Source: Candidatus Sulfopaludibacter sp. SbA3 (lineage in GTDB: Bacteria; Acidobacteriota; Terriglobia; 2-12-FULL-54-10). Taken from it: 16,533 nt of DNA. Shown one piece after another: positions 1 through 7,278 of this stretch (within the stretch, counting starts at the first letter, position 1; the number at the start of each line of letters is the position of its first letter). The position numbers and the translations under genes are program-made. Location of the stretch: contig CAMBEY010000031.1 in assembly GCA_945865705.1 (NCBI GenBank), positions 1 through 16,533 of the forward strand, in the 5' to 3' direction. The notes beneath the pieces were generated by a model that was given only the letters and a program-made list of their open reading frames with translations, was not told where the DNA came from and did not search any database.

Positions 1-33
1 GTCGAAGGTGCCTCCGAACAGCGCGATCTTCAC
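1..33 (-). CDS. nadD: Nicotinate-nucleotide adenylyltransferase, N-terminal fragment
   Basis: Only the first 11 codons lie in the window; the gene runs off the left edge. The translation from a GTG start at 33 is (M)[10 protein letters not shown]. It matches the start of the nucleotidyltransferase fold of NadD, where GGTFDP is followed by the HxGH motif, which is outside the window here. NadD adenylylates nicotinate mononucleotide in NAD synthesis. The GTG start overlaps the obgE stop codon in a GTGA arrangement, so the two genes are probably translationally coupled. An obgE-nadD order is common in bacteria. CoaD belongs to the same superfamily and could begin similarly, but the position after obgE favours NadD. 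Confidence 0.8.
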   Translation of the reverse strand, partial: MKIALFGGTFD

Positions 34-1166
34 GCAGACTCCTCGTTATCCTCATCGTCGCTGAAATGGTCGTTCGAGAGTTGATCCACTGTAAAGCTGG
101 ACGCGACGGGCACGCCGGGCAGCAGCTCGGCCACCCTGGCAACTTCATCCGCCGCGCGCATCTCGCGCAGGTGTGCGGCCATGGTCCAGATCAGCTTTTC
201 GATGCCTTCGCCCGTTGCGGAAGAGAACTTGATGAAGGGAATCTTCTTGCGCTTCGCCAACTTTTCGAGCTTCTTCAGCTTTTCGCCATCACCGGCCAGG
301 TCAATCTTCGAGGCGGCCAGGATCATCGGCTTCTCATCGAGACCGCCATTAAAAGTGGCTTCAAAGCTGGCCAGCTCCGTCATGATGACATCGAAGTCGT
401 GCGCGATATCGGCAGGCAGGTGCTCGCTGACGTCGATTAAGTGAATGAGCAGTCGAGTGCGTTCAATGTGCCGGAGAAAGCGCGTGCCGAGGCCGTGGCC
501 TTCATGCGCGCCCTCAATGAGACCGGGGATGTCGGCCACCACGAAGCTCTCGTCGTCGTTCACGCGAACCATGCCGAGCACCGGTTCCAGCGTGGTGAAT
601 GGATAGTCGGCGACCTTGGGCTTGGCGGAGGAGATGCGCGCCAGCAGCGAGGATTTTCCCGCGTTGGGCAGACCTACCAGCCCCACATCGGCCAGCAGTT
701 TTAGTACCAGCCGCAATCGGCGGAACACGCCGATCTTGCCTTCTTCATGTTCGATGGGCGCCTGATGCGTGGAGCTGGTGAAGCGGGAATTGCCACGCCC
801 GCCGCGCCCGCCGCGAGCGATCACCACGTGCTGCCCCTGGCGGTCGAAGTCAAAAACAAGTTCGCCAGTTTCCGCGTCGGTAACCACGCAGCCCACGGGC
901 ACGCGCACGATGGTATCTTTGCCATCGCTGCCCTTGCAATTGCTGCCCAGGCCGTGCTCGCCGCGCTCGGCGCGATGCTCGGGATTGAAGCGGAAGTGGA
1001 TGAGTGTGTTGTGCTGCTGGGTACTCTCGAAGATGATGGAGCCGCCGCGTCCACCGTCGCCGCCGCTGGGGCCGCCGCGGGGAACGTACTTCTCACGGCG
1101 AAAGGCAAGGCAGCCATTGCCGCCGTTGCCCGCCTTCACCGTAATGACTGCTTCATCAACAAACAC
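30..1166 (-). CDS. obgE: GTPase Obg (ribosome assembly / stress GTPase)
   Basis: Obg is an essential GTPase that associates with the 50S subunit and links ribosome maturation to growth state. From the GTG at 1166 the protein has 378 residues. Residues 1-158 form the glycine-rich Obg fold ([17 protein letters not shown], then several GGxGG runs). The G domain follows, with G1 GLPNAGKSS (165-173), G2 TTLEP (191-195), G3 DIPG (212-215), G4 SKID (286-289) and G5 SSA (315-317). The C terminus is a short acidic tail. I see no separate OCT domain. The reading frame is open 20 codons further, to a TTG at 1226, but family members begin at the (M)FVDE block, so GTG 1166 is preferred; no strong ribosome binding site decides it. 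G4 has Ser where most GTPases have Asn. Confidence 0.95.
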   Translation of the reverse strand: MFVDEAVITVKAGNGGNGCLAFRREKYVPRGGPSGGDGGRGGSIIFESTQQHNTLIHFRFNPEHRAERGEHGLGSNCKGSDGKDTIVRVPVGCVVTDAETGELVFDFDRQGQHVVIARGGRGGRGNSRFTSSTHQAPIEHEEGKIGVFRRLRLVLKLLADVGLVGLPNAGKSSLLARISSAKPKVADYPFTTLEPVLGMVRVNDDESFVVADIPGLIEGAHEGHGLGTRFLRHIERTRLLIHLIDVSEHLPADIAHDFDVIMTELASFEATFNGGLDEKPMILAASKIDLAGDGEKLKKLEKLAKRKKIPFIKFSSATGEGIEKLIWTMAAHLREMRAADEVARVAELLPGVPVASSFTVDQLSNDHFSDDEDNEESA

Positions 1167-1258
1167 GTGTGGAGTCCGCTCTACCTGCCGCCAAGAAACA
1201 ATTGCCGCCGAAGGAATGCTCTGCAATGAATCCGTTGGCGGCGCCGGCGTGCGGATAC

Positions 1259-1293
1259 AAAAAAACGGAAGAGGGCGCTACGGCCGTCTTCCG
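1259..1293 (-). terminator. Rho-independent terminator after rpmA
   Basis: On the minus strand, eight bases after the rpmA stop codon, CGGAAGA pairs with TCTTCCG (7 bp). After a C-C mismatch an inner GGC/GCC extends the stem, closing a short CGTAGC loop. Seven consecutive T follow. This is a textbook intrinsic terminator. It should end or attenuate rplU-rpmA transcripts before obgE. Confidence 0.88.
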
Positions 1294-1300
1294 CTGCTGA

Positions 1301-1600
1301 CTAATTCGCTGGAGTGGCGGCCGCTGAAGCCGCAGCCACTGGTGCGCCAACTGGATCGATTGCCACAAATCGGCCCGAGCGGCCCTTATCTATGAAGCGC
1401 ACCGTGCCGGTGATCTTGGCGAACAGCGTGTCATCGCTGCCGCGCCCGACATTGGCACCGGCCTTGATCGGTGTGCCGCGCTGGCGGACGATGATGGAGC
1501 CGCCGGAGACCAACTGGCCGCCGAAGCGCTTTACGCCCAGCCGCTGCGCGTTGGAGTCGCGCCCGTTTCTTGAACTGCCTAACCCTTTTTTATGTGCCAT
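1301..1600 (-). CDS. rpmA: 50S ribosomal protein L27
   Basis: L27 lies at the peptidyl-transferase centre of the large subunit, and its flexible N terminus reaches towards the tRNA acceptor ends. The 99-residue protein starts [16 protein letters not shown], the canonical unprocessed N terminus, so the leader cleaved off in Firmicutes is absent. [10 protein letters not shown] and the SIIVRQRGT block follow. The C terminus carries about 15 extra residues rich in Ala and Pro ([16 protein letters not shown]), longer than the typical 85-residue protein. The ATG at 1600 is preceded by GGAGAG at a good distance. It is the second gene after the rplU promoter, with 61 bases between the two genes. Confidence 0.97.
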   Translation of the reverse strand: MAHKKGLGSSRNGRDSNAQRLGVKRFGGQLVSGGSIIVRQRGTPIKAGANVGRGSDDTLFAKITGTVRFIDKGRSGRFVAIDPVGAPVAAASAAATPAN

Positions 1601-1661
1601 TACAAAACTCTCCGTGCCTTACCGGCATATCTGGAAGTCAATTGCGCGAAGTTTCGCGGCG

Positions 1662-1973
1662 TTACAGGTTGACCTTGTCAACGCGTACTTCGGTATAGTT
1701 CTGGCGATGCCCTTGCATCTTCTTGTACTGCTTCTTTTTCTTGTAGTGGAATACGAGAATCTTCTTGGCGCGATCATTGCCCAGAATGGTGCCCTCGATG
1801 GTGGCGCCTTCCACTTTCTTTCCGCTGATGATAGTGCCTTCCTCGGGGGAGACCGCCAGCACCCGCCCGATGGCGGTCGTTGTGCCTGTCTCGCCTTCCA
1901 AGGTCTCCACGCGAATTACATCACCGGGGGCGACGCGGTACTGCTTTCCACCGGTCTCAACAATGGCGTACAT
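1662..1973 (-). CDS. rplU: 50S ribosomal protein L21
   Basis: L21 binds 23S rRNA in the large subunit. The 103-residue length is normal for the family. The sequence starts MYAIVETGGKQYRV and has the basic HYKKKKQYKKMQGHRQ stretch near the C terminus, both hallmarks of L21. The ATG at 1973 has AGGAGAG six bases upstream. It is the first gene of the rplU-rpmA transcript, which starts from the promoter at 2063-2091. The conserved rplU-rpmA-obgE order supports the assignment of all three genes. Confidence 0.97.
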   Translation of the reverse strand: MYAIVETGGKQYRVAPGDVIRVETLEGETGTTTAIGRVLAVSPEEGTIISGKKVEGATIEGTILGNDRAKKILVFHYKKKKQYKKMQGHRQNYTEVRVDKVNL

Positions 1974-2006
1974 CCTGAACTCTCCTGTAACCGAGCTAAC
2001 TCGATG

Positions 2007-2029
2007 GGCCGGAAGCGCTTGCCCCGGCC
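2007..2029 (-). promoter_or_regulatory. Hairpin in the rplU leader
   Basis: GGCCGG at 2007-2012 is the exact reverse complement of CCGGCC at 2024-2029, with an 11-base loop. It lies between the predicted rplU transcription start (about 2056) and the ribosome binding site. Ribosomal protein leaders often bind a product of their own operon. Whether this one does cannot be seen from a single sequence. Confidence 0.4.
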
Positions 2030-2062
2030 AGTGTATTCCTAACTTACCTGCTGAACCTTACG

Positions 2063-2091
2063 ATTATAGCCAACCTGCGGGGGCACGTCAA
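2063..2091 (-). promoter_or_regulatory. Sigma70-type promoter for rplU-rpmA
   Basis: The minus strand reads TTGACG (revcomp of 2086-2091), then a 17-base spacer, then TATAAT (revcomp of 2063-2068). That is 5 of 6 and 6 of 6 matches to consensus at the ideal spacing, as expected for a highly expressed ribosomal protein transcript. The start of transcription would be near 2056. Confidence 0.85.
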
Positions 2092-2127
2092 ACATCATAC
2101 GGAACTATTTACCGGCGGGAAGTAAAA

Positions 2128-2157
2128 TTGACACGCTTCGCGTCCTGTCACTACAAT
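2128..2157 (+). promoter_or_regulatory. Sigma70-type promoter for the hypothetical gene at 2304
   Basis: TTGACA at 2128-2133 is a perfect -35 box. An 18-base spacer leads to TACAAT at 2152-2157 (5 of 6). Transcription would start near 2164, leaving a leader of about 140 bases before the ATG at 2304. Confidence 0.75.
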
Positions 2158-2303
2158 GGTTTCGGTTGTCGCAGCAACCTCGTTACTGCTCTTCCGGATG
2201 AATGCTTATTGTTGGTATTAGTCATGGAGGGCACGGCAAGGGCCGCTGGCGAGCGCGGCAAGTCTTTTCGGCGATGTCTCGCGGATGGTAGAGGGCCCGA
2301 ATC

Positions 2304-2612
2304 ATGGAACTGGATGATAGTCTGAAAGAACTGCTCAAGAATCTGGGCCAGGCCATCAACGAATCGGTGGGCGAATCAGAGAAGGTCGCACAGGCCATTC
2401 AGGAAATTCACGAAGCCGGGTACGATGTGTTCATGATTCTGGAAGCCACCATCGGCTTCCACCGCCGTGACGATGAAGCCGCTGCCACTCCCGCTGAAAT
2501 TTCCAACTGGCCTTCGGGTGAACTAATCCTGACCAGCCAGGATGCTCAGTTCCTGAAGTCGCTGCGCATCCGCATGGAGCCCACGGCGGAAGACCCCTCC
2601 AGCGGACACTAA
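2304..2612 (+). CDS. Small acidic protein of unknown function
   Basis: The 102-residue protein is not one I recognise. It has no signal peptide, membrane segment or cysteine cluster, so it is probably cytoplasmic. Residues 1-50 look like amphipathic helices (LDDSLKELLKNLGQAINESV, then EKVAQAIQEIHEAG). A short hydrophobic stretch, YDVFMILEATIGF, follows at about 40-52, and the C-terminal half is acidic and rich in Pro and Ser. The ATG at 2304 has GAGGG eight bases upstream. The strong divergent promoter and clear ribosome binding site argue that it is a real, well expressed gene. It is transcribed alone, ending before the inverted repeat at 2647-2734. Its place beside rplU does not reveal a function. 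Confidence 0.8.
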   Translation: MELDDSLKELLKNLGQAINESVGESEKVAQAIQEIHEAGYDVFMILEATIGFHRRDDEAAATPAEISNWPSGELILTSQDAQFLKSLRIRMEPTAEDPSSGH

Positions 2613-2646
2613 TCCATCTCCTGAATCCATCTTCTGCTTAGTAATT

Positions 2647-2734
2647 GCGCTGTCATCCTGAGCGCAGCGAAGGATATGCTTTGCGCATGACGGCTGCAAA
2701 AGCAGATTATTCGCTGCGTTCAGAATGACAGCGC
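2647..2734. repeat. Long inverted repeat between convergent genes
   Basis: The arms 2647-2671 and 2710-2734 (25 bases each) match as reverse complements at 23 of 25 positions; one of the two exceptions could still form a G-U pair in RNA. The loop is 38 bases. The core GTCATCCTGAGCGCAGCGAA resembles palindromic intergenic repeats common in environmental bacterial genomes; that is recollection, not a search result. It lies between the stops of the genes at 2304 and 2769, where it could act as a transcription end for both strands, although there is no T-run. Confidence 0.8.
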
Positions 2735-2768
2735 GAAGGTCTGACCGGGTATATTTCCCGGCACTCCG

Positions 2769-5525
2769 CTAGAAGCTGAGCTGCACGCCGACTTCAATCT
2801 CGCGCGGCGCGCGAGCGGAGTTGGCGCGACCAAAAAAGGGAGAAGTCTGCACGCCGCTATAGCGGGATGGATTGGTGTGATTAAAAAGATTGGTAATATT
2901 AAGAGTAAGCGCTAATTGCGGCCCGCCCCGCTGATTATTTCCTCCAGGCCCACCACCCTGCCCGCCATGCTGGACTCCGGGGGGAGGACCACCTTGTACA
3001 CCGCCGGGGCGCTGGAAATTTGAAACGAAGTTGGATACCGGAGGTGCTTGCCCGCCACCTTGTCCACCACGGGGCTGGCCGCCGGGGCCGCCGTTTCCGC
3101 GCGGGCGTCCACCTGGACCTGCTTGTGGAGTCGCTGGCGCCGGTTGTGCGCGGTGCAGACTGAAATTCCTGCGGAGCGTGATGTCGAGCTGGAAGAACGC
3201 CGGGCCGATGCCAGTATTGCGCTCCACTCCAACCGGGCGATCGTTGGTGGTGGTGTCGAAATTATCATCCTTCCCCGTGGTGATGTTGAAGGGCCGGGAC
3301 GAGGTGGCGCGCATGCGCGTGTTGCCATCGATGCCCAGCGGCAGCGGCGTATTGAATCCGAGGATGGCGTAGTGCCGCAGATTATCAGCGGAGCGGCCCC
3401 ACTCGCTGCGCAGGTTATAGTTGTTGGCGGGCAATGAGAATGGGCCGTCGGAGTTATTGTTGCTCAGCGAGTACGTGTAGTGGCCGTTCACGCTGCGGCG
3501 ACCCATGCGCTGATTGATGTTGATGCTTGCTCCCTGATAGCGCGAAGCGGCGGTTGATTCCAGAAGCAGGATGTTGCCGCGTGATGGATCAGGCCGCGTG
3601 GTAAATCCCGGCAGCGGGGCGTTCAGGTTACGGCTCCGGTAGAGATGCACGCCGCGAATGTGATCGTAGCTTAACGAGACAAACAGTCCGCGCGGCAGGC
3701 GCGTTTCATAGGATATGGACGAGTTCATGGTGTAAGGCAACGCCAGATCGGCATCGGTCTCGCGCAGGGAATTGGGCAGGCGATTTTCGGCAATGCCGCC
3801 TCCTTCCAGCGGATTACAATCTTTGCAAAATATAGGATTCTGGATGACGGTCTGAATCTGCCGCGTGCCGTCGAGACGCTGCACGCCCTGTACGGTATTG
3901 GCATTCAGCCGTTGGTGGAACAGACCCCCTCCGCCGCGCAGCACAGAGGACTTGCCCACGCTGTAAGCAAACCCAAAACGCGGGTCGAAGTTGTTGGCGT
4001 CGGAGATATGATTCTGCGCCTCATGGCGCACACCGAACGAGAGCATCAGCGTGGGCGCGACGCGATAGTCGCTTTGCAGGAACATGCCCGACTCAAACTG
4101 GTTCATATCCAGGACAGGGTTGCCGGAGTTGACGGTGAAGGTGATCGGAGCGCCGGCGCGATAGGCATCGAGCGAAGCGAACTCATAGGTTCCCAGAAAG
4201 TTATCGCGTGAAAGCGTGCGGAACTGATGTAGACTGCCTTGGAATCCACCCTTCATGCTGAGCTTGCCGCGCGACCAGCTCATCTGATCGGCAAACTGGA
4301 AGTTGCGCTCGGTTGCTTCGTTCCATCGCGGCGCGCCTCCGCTCTGGAAGGCGTCCTGCACATTGATGGCGATGGTTGACGTGAGCGGCGTGGTGCTGGA
4401 AACCTGTCGCTCAAAACCAAAGCGAAATTCGTTCACCATGCGTTCGCTGAGCGCCGCTGTCTCGCTGGCGCGGAAACTGATCTCCTTGGACTTGGACGAC
4501 GTGGCGCGATCAAGCAGTGTGAAGCCGCCCACGCCCTCGTTCGAGCGGCGGTCGGATCCAAACTCCACATTGAGATTCAGCGACTGATTCCTGGGCAGAT
4601 TGATCTGGGTGCGTCCGCCGAACTCCTGGTTCATGTTCGGACGGGTAATTGCGTAGTTGAGGGGATCGCCATTTATCGTGAAAGCGTTCACCGAGTCGTT
4701 GTCCTGTGCGTCGAAGCGGCGGCCATTCACGGAGAACGACATGCGGTTCTTGATGATCGGTCCGCTCAGGCTGCCGCGGAAGTTGCGTCGCTGATAGGGA
4801 GGCTTTTCGTTGGCAAATGCGTTGCGGGCGTTCAGCGCGTCGTCGCGCAGATTGAAGCCAGCGTTGCCGCGCAGCTTGTCCGCTCCGGCGCGCGTGCGGA
4901 TTTCAATGCGACCGCGACCGGGACGGGAAAACTCGGAGCTGTAGGGATTGTTGTTGATGCGAATCTCTTGAATCTGATCGCGCGGCGGAAGGCCTCCGCC
5001 GCTAAAGCCATCCACCAGCGTCTCGGCGCCGCCCACGGCGCTGGCGCCCGGCCCGGCCAGGTCGGCCAGATACTGCGCCAGATCATCTTCATCCTCGGGA
5101 AGATTCTCGATGTCGGAGTCGCTAAAAGTCAGGCCGGACAGATTGCGATCCGGGTCGAGCGCGATCTCGTAGGGTTGGTCTGCCACGTCCATGGTCTGTG
5201 GGAAGGGCGCCAGGCTCATACTGAAAGAAAGTGCCGCCATGCCCCGACGGACAATCACAGTCTCTTCAAAGGTGGAAAAATTGGCGGTCGTGACAGAGAT
5301 GCGATACTCACCGGCTGGGAGAGACACCGTAAACTCGCCGTGTTGATTGGTGAGAGTGGCGGCTGCCTGCTTGTCGCCAGAAGTGACCGTTATCTGCGCG
5401 GCTTCGAGCGGCCCACCGGTGGCGTCGACAACAGTGCCACGGACTGGGATTGACTGGGCGAAAACCATCGCTTGGGCGGCCAACAAAAATAATAGAACGG
5501 GCAGAACCCTCGCGGAGAATCTCAT
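2769..5525 (-). CDS. TonB-dependent receptor-like outer membrane protein with carboxypeptidase-regulatory domain
   Basis: This is a 918-residue Oar-like protein. It has a signal peptide (MRFSARVLPVLLFLLAAQAM, likely cleaved near 24) and a carboxypeptidase-regulatory-like beta-sandwich at about 25-108 (VRGTVVDATGGPLEAAQITV). A degenerate plug-like segment follows at about 120-215 (ETLVDGF, IQEIRINNNPYSSEFSRPGRGRIEI), then a long beta-barrel. The last residues, EVGVQLSF, end in Phe like outer-membrane barrels recognised by the BAM complex. A Gly/Pro/Gln-rich insert fills residues 793-868, and there is a CxxC pair at 567/570. The substrate is unknown; such receptors in Acidobacteriota are often assumed to import glycans or peptides. 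The frame also opens from a GTG at 5555, adding ten residues, but the ATG at 5525 gives a cleaner signal peptide. The TonB-like protein at 13279 could energise it. Confidence 0.88.
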   Translation of the reverse strand: MRFSARVLPVLLFLLAAQAMVFAQSIPVRGTVVDATGGPLEAAQITVTSGDKQAAATLTNQHGEFTVSLPAGEYRISVTTANFSTFEETVIVRRGMAALSFSMSLAPFPQTMDVADQPYEIALDPDRNLSGLTFSDSDIENLPEDEDDLAQYLADLAGPGASAVGGAETLVDGFSGGGLPPRDQIQEIRINNNPYSSEFSRPGRGRIEIRTRAGADKLRGNAGFNLRDDALNARNAFANEKPPYQRRNFRGSLSGPIIKNRMSFSVNGRRFDAQDNDSVNAFTINGDPLNYAITRPNMNQEFGGRTQINLPRNQSLNLNVEFGSDRRSNEGVGGFTLLDRATSSKSKEISFRASETAALSERMVNEFRFGFERQVSSTTPLTSTIAINVQDAFQSGGAPRWNEATERNFQFADQMSWSRGKLSMKGGFQGSLHQFRTLSRDNFLGTYEFASLDAYRAGAPITFTVNSGNPVLDMNQFESGMFLQSDYRVAPTLMLSFGVRHEAQNHISDANNFDPRFGFAYSVGKSSVLRGGGGLFHQRLNANTVQGVQRLDGTRQIQTVIQNPIFCKDCNPLEGGGIAENRLPNSLRETDADLALPYTMNSSISYETRLPRGLFVSLSYDHIRGVHLYRSRNLNAPLPGFTTRPDPSRGNILLLESTAASRYQGASININQRMGRRSVNGHYTYSLSNNNSDGPFSLPANNYNLRSEWGRSADNLRHYAILGFNTPLPLGIDGNTRMRATSSRPFNITTGKDDNFDTTTNDRPVGVERNTGIGPAFFQLDITLRRNFSLHRAQPAPATPQAGPGGRPRGNGGPGGQPRGGQGGGQAPPVSNFVSNFQRPGGVQGGPPPGVQHGGQGGGPGGNNQRGGPQLALTLNITNLFNHTNPSRYSGVQTSPFFGRANSARAPREIEVGVQLSF

Positions 5526-5641
5526 GGATTGCGGCACCTGGATTGTGGAGTTCACGAGACCTCTGACGGATGGAGATTATTGTATTGCGAATCTTAATGA
5601 ATGGCTTGTTTCGCCAGCAATGATGCAGTGTTCAACCACGC

Positions 5642-5650
5642 ATTATAACA
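5642..5650 (-). promoter_or_regulatory. Extended -10 promoter for the outer-membrane receptor
   Basis: The minus strand carries TGTTATAAT: a perfect TATAAT (revcomp of 5642-5647) preceded by TG one base away, an extended -10. No good -35 is visible at 16-18 bases, which such promoters tolerate. Transcription would start near 5635, about 110 bases before the ATG at 5525. Its presence suggests that the receptor is transcribed independently of the permease upstream. Confidence 0.6.
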
Positions 5651-5757
5651 GACGTAGGCATGGCTTCGGGGGTTGCACCTTTCTGATGACATTCCCATTG
5701 TTGTGATCCGGTGAGCACTACGCAGCGCCATCTCGCAAAACGGTCCCGCAAAATGGG

Positions 5758-7185
5758 CTAATTCGCGCGATGCTTTCGGCTCCAGTGCCAGTAGAGCGGA
5801 ATCCCGGCGAGGACCATGGCGATGCCGGCGAGCGACTCCTGCGGTCGTCCCTTGAGCGTAAAGAGGAGTATCCATGCCGAGAAGCCGATGAACAACAGAG
5901 GAGGCAGAGGGTAAAGTGGCACGCGAAAGGGACGGGGAGGAGTGGGTTGAGTAAATCGCAATACCATCGTCGCTGCCACCGCCAGCGCCGAAAAGAACAC
6001 CAGCACAAATCCTGAATAGACAATGAGCTGCTCGAAGGTGCCGGTCAGCATCAGCACCGAGGCCCAGGCCGACTGAGCGACGATAGCGGCCACCGGGGCG
6101 GCATCGGGACTGCCCTGCGTGGCGTGCAACTCACCGAGCTTCCTCGGGAAAACTCCGTCGGTGGCCATCGCGTAATAGACCCGCGGACCCGCCATGGTCA
6201 TGGCGCTGGCGGAGGACAGGATCGACACCGCCATGAAGGCCGAAGCGATGCTGGTGCCCAGATCGCCGAACAACGCCTGCGACGCTTTCTCGCCGATGGT
6301 CAACACTCCGCTCATCTGTTCCACGGGAAGCGCGTAGAGGAACAGGATGTTCATGCCAATGTAGAGCGCGGCGACCACCGCCGTTCCGGAAAGCAATGAC
6401 CGTGGGATGGTGCGATGCGGTTCGCGGACATCACCGGCGAGGTATGCCGCGGCATTCCATCCGCTGTAGCAAAACAGAATGAAGATCAGCGAGACCGGAG
6501 CGTTCGCCCAAACGGATGACGAGATCAGTTCCGTGGGGCTGGCTCGCAGGTGTGTCCAATCGCCGTGGCCATAAAGTAATCCCGCGGCGATCAGCGAGAC
6601 GATGGCCAGCGTCTTCACGGCCGTCAGTATCACTTGCAGTTGGCCGCCCCGGCGCGTGCCAGCCGCGTGAAACAAGGTCAACGTCCACAGGGCGATTAAC
6701 CCCACAATCTGTGCTCCGTTGATCCGCAGGGTCCAATATCCGAGAGGGATCGCGCCGACCATGTGCCCGGTCCCCAGCGCCGGAGCGAAGTGAGCAAGGT
6801 ATGCGGCGAATCCGATGCACGCCGCCGCGGTGGGCGCGGAGAAGCCCGCGACGAAACTACCCCACCCCGTCAGAAAGCCAGTGAGAGGCCCGTAGGCTTC
6901 GCGCAGATAGACGTACTCGCCGCCCGCGCGCGGATACGCCGCGCCCAACTCGCTGTAGCAAAGTGCGCCGGCCAACGCGAGCACCGCGCCCACCAGCCAG
7001 ATGGCTAGAATCGCAAAGGGACTGCCGAGATCACGGGCTAGAAATCCCGTGGTGGTGAAGATGCCCGAACCAATGACGTTGGCGATGACCACGCTGGTGG
7101 CGGTGAAATATCCAATGCTGCGAGGCAGGGAACGCGGCTGCGACGGCGCTTCATCCGATGTTGGAGTGGTGGCCATCTGCGTCAT
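5758..7185 (-). CDS. APC-superfamily amino acid permease
   Basis: This inner-membrane protein of 475 residues is the usual size for 12-helix APC transporters. After a short hydrophilic N terminus, the first helix carries ANVIGSGIFTTTGF (about 35-48), whose GSGIF break is the substrate-binding signature of the family. Helix 2 (AILAIWLVGAVLALAGALCY) ends in SELGAAYPRAGGEYVYLREAYG, another conserved block. Hydrophobic segments continue to the basic tail HWSRKHRAN. The pattern resembles the LAT-type/serine-threonine exchanger subgroup, but the exact amino acid cannot be told. ATG 7185 is the longest reasonable start; ATG 7176 is an alternative and neither has a strong ribosome binding site. It lies downstream of argJ on the same strand, with a 93-base gap containing a tandem repeat. 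Confidence 0.9.
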   Translation of the reverse strand: MTQMATTPTSDEAPSQPRSLPRSIGYFTATSVVIANVIGSGIFTTTGFLARDLGSPFAILAIWLVGAVLALAGALCYSELGAAYPRAGGEYVYLREAYGPLTGFLTGWGSFVAGFSAPTAAACIGFAAYLAHFAPALGTGHMVGAIPLGYWTLRINGAQIVGLIALWTLTLFHAAGTRRGGQLQVILTAVKTLAIVSLIAAGLLYGHGDWTHLRASPTELISSSVWANAPVSLIFILFCYSGWNAAAYLAGDVREPHRTIPRSLLSGTAVVAALYIGMNILFLYALPVEQMSGVLTIGEKASQALFGDLGTSIASAFMAVSILSSASAMTMAGPRVYYAMATDGVFPRKLGELHATQGSPDAAPVAAIVAQSAWASVLMLTGTFEQLIVYSGFVLVFFSALAVAATMVLRFTQPTPPRPFRVPLYPLPPLLFIGFSAWILLFTLKGRPQESLAGIAMVLAGIPLYWHWSRKHRAN

Positions 7186-7240
7186 TCTAGCCCAGACGCC
7201 GAGGCCCTGAACAAATAAGGCTCAAGCTCACGTGTCTTTT

Positions 7241-7276
7241 CCGGTTCGATGGTCCGGTTCGATGGTCCGGTTCGAT
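7241..7276. repeat. 13-bp tandem repeat between argJ and the permease
   Basis: The unit CCGGTTCGATGGT occurs at 7241-7253 and 7254-7266, and its first ten bases recur at 7267-7276. The array starts right after the argJ stop codon on the minus strand. No hairpin-plus-T-run terminator is seen. It may be a replication-slippage product. Confidence 0.85.
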
Positions 7277-7278
7277 CG

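Larger units (their letters stand above)
1974..2303. other. Divergent intergenic region between rplU and a small hypothetical gene
   Basis: This 330-base stretch has no convincing gene. It holds two back-to-back promoters, at 2063-2091 (minus) and 2128-2157 (plus), with their -35 boxes about 36 bases apart. It also holds an rplU leader of about 80 bases with a hairpin and a leader of about 140 bases ahead of the gene at 2304. Both transcripts therefore have sizeable 5-prime untranslated regions. Confidence 0.7.

Noticed and set aside
1630..1660. CGCGAAGTTTCGCG palindrome between rplU and rpmA as a terminator
   Set aside because: It has no T-run, and rpmA follows closely with a good ribosome binding site, so termination there is unlikely.
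1314..2042. Open frame of 242 codons on the plus strand
   Set aside because: It covers rpmA and rplU in antisense and crosses the rplU leader; no family match and no ribosome binding site.
2224..2325. Possible upstream open frame overlapping the gene at 2304
   Set aside because: An ATG opens a 33-codon frame ending inside the gene, but it has no ribosome binding site and no attenuator-like run of codons or hairpins.
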